Below are positions 6,474-11,639 of a stretch of DNA of 11,639 bases, piece after piece (the stretch's first letter is position 1; every line of letters starts with the position of its first letter). This stretch comes from Glomus cerebriforme (taxonomy: Eukaryota; Glomeromycota; Glomeromycetes; Glomerales; Glomeraceae), in the NCBI GenBank assembly GCA_003550305.1, contig QKYT01000973.1, positions 23,612 through 35,250 on the forward strand, in the 5' to 3' direction. The notes under the pieces are model-generated. The model was not told where the DNA came from and did no database searches. It saw only the letters and a list, made by a program, of their open reading frames with translations. The translations under genes and the position numbers were made by a program.

Positions 6474-8685
6474 AGCTTATTTTTCTTTTTTTCGAGAAAC
6501 TATTTTTTTTACTATCAAAAATTTCCAATTTATCTTGTTCTTCTGAATGGAGATTTGAATTATTGTATATTTCATTCTCATCTATAGAAAAAAAAATTAG
6601 TTATTATTATGAAAAGTTTAAATGAGTGTTTTTACGTACCATCAGTATCAAAATAACGTTTTTTTATTTGTTGTGGAATTGTTTCTTTATTATAATCAAT
6701 TTGATCATCTAAAAAAAAAATTTATATAAAATTTTAAGATTTTTATTTTACAAATTAATAAATAATAAAATTAATTTTACTTGCCATTTTTTGAATTTAC
6801 TTGTAGCTCATTGATTACTTTAGTCAAGTTGCTTTTACCATCATCTTAAATTATTAAATACTTGTTCATTTAATTATTTCAATAAAAAATGGAATAAATT
6901 TTTTATTAAATAGAATACCTTCAAAAATATGACTACTTGATTTATTAAAATCATCAACTAAAAAAAAGATCAATCAATATTTATTAAATGATAATTATAG
7001 AAATTTTAAAAAATACTTACTATTGTCAGGAATATTATAATTATATGGTTTACTATGAAATGCTATTAAAATAAAGGTGTAAAAGGTATTAATAAATTTT
7101 ATAAATAAGGATGATTCAAATAGAAGTTTATCAATTTACCATACCTTCTTGTTCTTCTATTAAATTAAAAAAAAAAGTATATACTGTTTTCATTAATAAT
7201 AAATTCAGATATATTATTATAATTATATAATAACCATACCTTCAGTTGCATTTTTTGGTTCAGGTAGATTTTCAAATTGATAAACTTTACTTGTAAATAA
7301 TTTGATACTGGTATAATTTGTTTCTATGCTGTCAATTTCATTTATTTCTAAATTATTATTTTGATTATATGATAAATTCATTTCATCTATTTTATTCCAG
7401 AGTGTATCAATATCAGGCCTTTTTAATGGATTAGCATCCCAACATTGTTCTATTAAACTTTCAAATTCTAAAGGAGTTCCTGATACAATTTTTGGTCTCA
7501 TTCCATTAATAATATTAGTTGCAAGATAATAATCATGTTCATAATTCAATAATGGTGGTTGTCCAGATGAAATTTCCCACATAAGCATTGCAATACTATA
7601 AANNTCAGATTTAAAAGTANNTNCTTTTCCANNAANAACCTCAGNNGCTATATAAGGAAGATTTCCATATATACTTTTTGATGGTTTATCAGCAGGACCA
7701 CAAAATCCAAGATCACTAATANACCAANNATNATTAAATTNTGAATACAATATATTTCCAGAATGCAAATCTCTATGGATTGCTTTCTCTTCATGAATAC
7801 AATAAAGTGCATTAATTATTTCAAAAGTAATTACAATTCTACTTTTCCATGTAAGTTGATTTTGATTTTGTTGTAAATATTCTCTTAAATTTACATCATC
7901 TTTTCTCATTACAAGCATATAACTTCCATTTGATGGATCTTGTGTTAAACCATAACATCGGACAATATCATCCCATCTATTGCTTATAGTTAAATGTGAT
8001 TTAGCCTACAAAAATAATATTTCATGTTAATAAAATGATTCAATTATTAATATTTTACTATTTTATGTCACAAATTCCAATTAAAAAATTTTACCTCTTC
8101 AAACCAACTTTGATTTGCACTTTCAACATTTTCTAATTTTTTAAGTATTACTTTTTGTCTTCCAAACCTTTTTAATTGTTGTTTGTCAGAATCCCATTCT
8201 TCATATCTTCCAACAATCCAACATGCTGTATAAATTTCAGAACATCCACCTTTTGTTAAATATTTAATATTTTCTAAATTATTATATGAAATCCATTCAA
8301 CTATCTTCCTTGGTACAAGTGTCTCCATTTGACATTTCTGTATTAAATTATCAATATTATTATTTCCAGATGTCCAATTTGAAAAGTTTAGTTTTAAATA
8401 ATTTCGAACACAATATTCACAATATAATGTAGCTAAACATTCTTGATTACAATTTTCACAAATTCTTTTTGTTCCTGAATTGTGACGAATTTTTTCTCGA
8501 TCATATTCTATATTTAATATTCTTATTGTTTCAGTTTTTTCATCTTTTGTAAGAGATTTATCAGCAAGAACTGTTTGTTGTTGAAATTTAAATTCTTTGT
8601 GTAAATCATCGTAAATATTAATATCAGTATATGTGTATATTTTATTAATTGTTGCATAAATTAAATCTTTTCTAATAGAAGACAT
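6212..8685 (-). CDS. Tyrosine-kinase-like protein kinase, ten exons, 603 aa
   Basis: Transcribed from 8685 down to the TAA at 6214-6212. Exons: 8685-8095, 8005-7240, 7156-7145, 7062-7021, 6957-6919, 6844-6785, 6708-6640, 6581-6465, 6385-6317, 6258-6212. Introns are 58-89 nt; introns 6 and 8 have GCAAGT donors, the others GT. The sum (1812 nt) keeps one frame. Residues 76-92 hold CxxC-x3-C-x5-CxxC, a likely zinc site. The kinase domain follows: GGCSEIY loop (146-152), VILKK with ATP lysine about K182, IHRDLHSGN (273-281), DLG (295-297), PYI-xx-E around 315-319 (unknown bases), and CWDANPLKRP near the domain end. Residues 453-603 are an acidic/Ser/Asn-rich tail with a basic KKNSFSKKRK patch that could be a nuclear signal. 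Likely an active soluble signalling kinase; substrates unknown. No membrane segment is visible. Confidence 0.88.
6474..6793 (-). repeat. Tandem exon-pair duplication, copy A
   Basis: This is the upstream copy of the ~320-bp unit in the kinase tail: donor end of exon 6, intron 6 (GC-AG), exon 7, intron 7 and exon 8. The period is fixed by ttgccatt at 6781 and 6461. Exons 7 and 9 encode DDQIDYN.. and DDQVDYN.. (15 of 23 residues equal). Exons 8 and 10 both encode a YNN-NLHSEE stretch. Confidence 0.85.
7145..7156 (-). other. 12-nt microexon of the kinase gene
   Basis: AAGAACAAGAAG sits between an AATAG acceptor and a GTATGG donor. It joins exon 2 (ending ACTGAAG) and exon 4 in frame to give ATEEEQEAFHS. 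NATEEEQEA is a sequence I know from tails of related Rhizophagus kinases, which supports the microexon. It lies in the disordered tail just after the kinase domain. Confidence 0.75.
7603..7741. other. Fifteen scattered ambiguous bases (N) in the kinase exon
   Basis: Single and paired N lie in two clusters, 7603-7646 (ten N) and 7722-7741 (five N), with called bases between them. They fall in the codons around DLG, the APE motif and subdomain IX. They look like masked low-quality or conflicting calls rather than a scaffold gap, perhaps because reads from near-identical paralogues disagreed there. Confidence 0.8.
8006..8094 (-). other. Intron 1 of the kinase gene, position shared with paralogue
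   Basis: Donor GAAGAG|GTAAAA, acceptor TGTAG|GCTAAATCACA, 89 nt, phase 0. The paralogue at 10710 has an 81-nt intron (11279-11359) between the same codons (..KE|AKSHLTIS), so the intron predates the duplication. Confidence 0.85.
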
Positions 8686-8727
8686 AATACAATTAAGTTT
8701 CTTATAAAGTTTTTAATTTGGTTAAAG

Positions 8728-8736
8728 ATATAAATA
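8728..8736 (-). promoter_or_regulatory. Possible TATA box of the kinase gene
   Basis: TATTTATAT on the minus strand lies 43-51 nt upstream of the start codon at 8685. Transcription would then begin close to the ATG, with a very short leader. The ~35 nt before the ATG are shared with the paralogue at 10710 (..ACTTTATAAG.. and ..TTGTATTATG), so this stretch was duplicated with the gene. Confidence 0.35.
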
Positions 8737-8739
8737 GCT

Positions 8740-10630
8740 AAAAAAAAAAAGTGAAAAAAAGAAACTCCGAATACTTATACAGAACATGCATGTGTCAATT
8801 GTGTCATGTGCCACAAACTATAAATGATTTAGGCAATCCGCTATTTATATAAATTTTATAAATTTTAGATGGTAAAATATTTTGGAAAAGGAAATGAATC
8901 GGATAAAAAATTTGTTATACTTATTATGCTTGTGAAAAATAAATATTAATAATTATTTCTTGATTTTTTTTTTATTATTGTTAAAACTTATCGATGATGA
9001 TTGTTATTGCTAATTCCGGCCGAAATTTATAATTTTGGCCAGAGTTAAGAATATTAAAGAGTAAAAAAATTTACAGTATTCTCTCAAAAAACTATCAGAA
9101 TAACTTTTTAAATTTAAAAAAAAAATAAATTTAATAATAAGGTCATTAAAATTCTGTATAATTAAATTATTTTTAAAAATATTTAACAATCACGCTAGTG
9201 ATTTTTTGATATATCCTTTTTTTTCTTTTACCAAAGTAAGTTGAAATTTAAGAAAAATACCTCGATTGTAAATGTGAATTTTCTTTTCAACTATAAGTAA
9301 ATAATATATATATTTTTTTACACAAAAATAAAAAAAAAGTGAAAAAAGAGTATTTACTATCCTAAAAATTATTATATAAATTTTATTAGGTCGATATTTA
9401 TTTAATTAAGTATATATGATTACGAATTAAGCTTTTTTTTTTACTTTTTTTTTGAAAAACTTCTCATGCTTTACATGATAAAAAAAAAATAAACAGTTAA
9501 AAAATATTTGTTTAATAAATAATAATATAAATAGTGAAATATGAAAAACTTCTATATTATCTAATGATATTATTGGCAGAACTGATTTATATTCTGGAAT
9601 TCAGAAATGTTGTTTGAGATTCTGGATCATAAATAATTATAGTCAGTGTATCATATATTTGAAATGATATTTAAACATATATTGAATTTTTTTTTTTCAT
9701 AAATAATTAATCTCATTTTAACTTTAAATCGAATCAAGTTAAAAAATTTTTAGAATTACATTTTTTTATATTTTCTTTTGTAAAAAATAAAATAATTTTC
9801 TTTTTTTTATTTTTGTTTATCAGATACAGTGATAAAATTGCAAAATTACTACAGGTGATTTTTACTTTATTAAACTAAAGATACATAAACTTTACTGACT
9901 TTATGATTATTCTTATAGTTCAATGTAAAATAGAATTGATGTTTGCAAAAGAAAAAATTGATTTTAAGGAACATTAAGAATGCTCATGGAAAACATGTAT
10001 AATTTAGTATTGTATTTATTAAAATTCTTTGTGATATTTGTAGCTTAACAATACGTGTGACTTCCTCTTTTATTTTTAATGAAAATTCATTTAACTTTTT
10101 TTTTCTTTCTTTTTTTTGTATCAATTTTTATTCAAATTAAAATCAAAATTTTTAAAAACGAGAAAGAAAATCAAAAAATCAAATGTAGGTTCTAATCCAT
10201 AAAAATGCGATGTTAATAGAGAATTAATAGTATAACTGATGATTAATCTTTTTTTTTTTATAGAATCAAAAAAAAATTAATTAGTATAGTTAAATTAATC
10301 ATATGGCGTAACGAATCTGATATCTTTTATATTTTTATTAACATTCTTAAATTTCTTGTATCTTGAAAAAGAATTCCTATTCATAGAGAAAATCTTTACT
10401 AAATTTTAAAAAATTTTAAAAAAATTTTTTTTTTAAGATTTTACAAATCCAAACTGAAAAGTTTTTAAAGAAATCTATAAATTGACCATTTTTTTTTTTC
10501 TAAGGAATTCATTTGTTATTCACTTAATGATAATTTATCACTTCAACCTTGTCGATGATGTAATACTTTAGATTTTCAAAAATTTTATCATGTGATTTCA
10601 AATAAATTTGTTTACACAATTAAATTTGTA
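8740..10630. other. A+T-rich intergenic space between two divergent kinase copies
   Basis: No open frame or protein relic was recognised on either strand. Homopolymer runs are common (for example 10421-10434 and 10490-10499). The fold-back at 9018-9040 is the only clear structure. Sequence near 8790-8812 (gtgtcaattgtgtcatgtgcc) is less A+T-rich and could hold promoter elements of the minus-strand kinase, without firm support. Confidence 0.5.
9018..9040. repeat. Short inverted repeat GGCCGAAATT-tat-AATTTTGGCC
   Basis: Ten-base arms with one non-Watson-Crick position surround a three-base loop. It stands out by its G+C in A+T-rich sequence. A related half (ttcggccaga) occurs at 4525-4534. It could be the terminal inverted repeats of a tiny transposon remnant pushed together, or a dispersed palindrome. 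Confidence 0.5.
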
Positions 10631-10633
10631 CAA

Positions 10634-10654
10634 TTACGGAGTTCAACTCCGTAA
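10634..10654. repeat. 21-bp palindrome upstream of the kinase paralogue
   Basis: TTACGGAGTT-c-AACTCCGTAA has perfect ten-base arms around one central base. It lies 56 bp before the ATG at 10710. The minus-strand kinase has a related half (TCGGAGTT, on + strand aactccga, 8763-8770) about 80 nt before its ATG. It may be an operator or a dispersed palindrome. Confidence 0.65.
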
Positions 10655-10709
10655 AATAATAAAATACGAATTTTTTAAAAAAATTAAAGACTTTTATAAA
10701 ATTGTATTA

Positions 10710-11639
10710 TGTCTGCTATTCAAAGTAAATCAACACATGCAATAATGAATAGTAAATATGCATTAATGGATTATAATGTTTGTGATGATATACACAAACA
10801 ACATAAATTTGTACAAGAAACAATTCTTGCCGATAAATCTCTTACAAAAAAGGAAAAACTAAAACAATAAGAGTGTTAAGTAAAGTATATGACCGAAATA
10901 AAATTCTTTCTAATGATGGAAAAAAAAGAATTTGTGAAAATTGTAAACAAAAATGTTTAGCTACATTATATTGTGAATATTGTGTTCGAAATTATTTAAA
11001 AATAAACTTTTCAAATTGGACATCTGGAAATAATGATATTGATAATTTAATACAGAAATGTCAAATGGAGACACTTGGTCCAAATATGGTAGTTGAATGG
11101 ATCCCATACAATATTTAACTGAAGTGGATTTTCTGAAATTTATACAGCATGTTGGATTTATGGTCCTTATTATGAATAGAATTTTAAAGAAAATTAATTA
11201 AAAAGATTTGGATCTTATAATGTAATACTTAAAAAATTGAAAAATGTTGAAAATGCCAATCAAAATTGGCTTAAAGAGGTTTGTAATTTTTAAATTTAGT
11301 TAATTACAAAAAAACAGTTTTTAAAAAAAATTAAATATTTAAATACTTTTTTTTTTTAGGCTAAATCACATTTAACTATAAGTAATAAATGGACAGAAAT
11401 ACTTCGATGTTATGGTTTAATTAAGGATCCATCAGATGGTAATTATATGCTTATAATGCGTTAAATGGATCTTGATTTAAGAAACGATTTACATCAAAAT
11501 AATAATCGACTTAAAGGATTAGGATTATTGATGAGATAATTATTGCACTTTATCGTATTCATGAAGAGAAAGCAATTCATAGAGATTTGCATTCTGGAAA
11601 TATATTATATTATCAATTTAATGATTATTGGTATATTTG
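10710..11639 (+). pseudogene. Decayed paralogue of the minus-strand kinase, cut by the window end
   Basis: ATG 10710 opens a frame (MSAIQSKSTHAIMNSK..) that stops at 10870 after loss of one A in the run 10854-10858. The next frame (10873-11118) continues GKKRICENCKQKCLATLYC with the same Cys pairs and NFSNWTSGNNDIDNLIQKC as the intact copy. About 20 bp are then missing near 11115. GFSEIYTACWIYGPYY follows with TAG and TAA codons where the intact gene has Trp and Gln. Exon 1 ends at 11278, the intron is 11279-11359 (gtttgt..ttttag), and exon 2 begins AKSHLTISNKW. It has TAA at 11461-11463, another frame change near 11535, and then IHEEKAIHRDLHSGN. The gene continues beyond 11639. It cannot make a full kinase. 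Confidence 0.9.
11279..11359 (+). other. Intron 1 of the kinase pseudogene
   Basis: Donor AAAGAG|GTTTGT and acceptor TTTTTTTTAG|GCTAAATCACA, 81 nt, phase 0, at the same codon position as intron 1 of the intact copy. Keeping an intron argues for duplication of genomic DNA rather than retroposition. Confidence 0.85.

Noticed and set aside
7223..7239. Kinase ending at the first in-frame stop after exon 2 (..EGMVII)
   Set aside because: A GTATGG donor lies at this point, and a chain of in-frame exons downstream restores the family tail NATEEEQEA. The stop is more likely in an intron, though retention would give a short isoform.
10188..10199. tRNA B-box-like ggttctaatcc
   Set aside because: It lacks the purine after GTTC, and no A box or cloverleaf could be found around it.

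Overview
The window is about three-quarters A+T. It has very short introns, widespread relics of protein kinases, a DUF4419 gene and a LINE relic. The kinases carry a Cys-pair N-terminal segment, an HRDLHSGN catalytic loop and a DLG motif. This combination is what I know from arbuscular mycorrhizal fungi (Glomeromycotina, Rhizophagus-like genomes, where tyrosine-kinase-like genes are hugely expanded). The organism call is inference from these family signatures; there is no rRNA or other marker here.

Layout. Positions 29-280 hold ten short near-perfect palindromes in a 104-bp higher-order repeat. A broken DUF4419 gene follows on the + strand (430-1511), with paired compensating indels. Positions 2386-2700 hold N-lobe relics of a kinase. 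Positions 3243-3470 are two 116-bp tandem monomers, each with a TATA-like box, an initiator-like zone and a nested stem-loop. They lie directly upstream of a decayed LINE-like reverse transcriptase (about 3470-4130). Positions 4692-4960 hold C-lobe relics of a kinase on the same strand, so one old kinase gene may have been split by the retroelement.

The best-preserved gene is on the minus strand, 8685 to 6212. It is a ten-exon protein kinase of 603 predicted residues, reconstructed here from splice sites that all keep frame. Exons 1 and 2 encode the Cys motif and the kinase domain. Exons 3-9 are tiny symmetrical phase 1-1 exons (12-117 nt) encoding a disordered, charged tail. Two of them (7 and 8), with their introns, are tandemly duplicated with a 320-bp period. 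The last copy ends at a TAA where the sister copy has CAA. Fifteen ambiguous bases interrupt the activation-loop region.

A divergent, decayed paralogue of the same gene starts at 10710 on the + strand and runs off the window. It keeps the first intron at the same place and the HRDLHSGN motif, but has frameshifts, a deletion and stops. The 2-kb space between the two is A+T-rich and contains small inverted repeats. No RNA gene or CRISPR was seen. The window reads as an accessory, repeat-rich stretch with birth and decay of signalling-kinase genes rather than an operon-like system.
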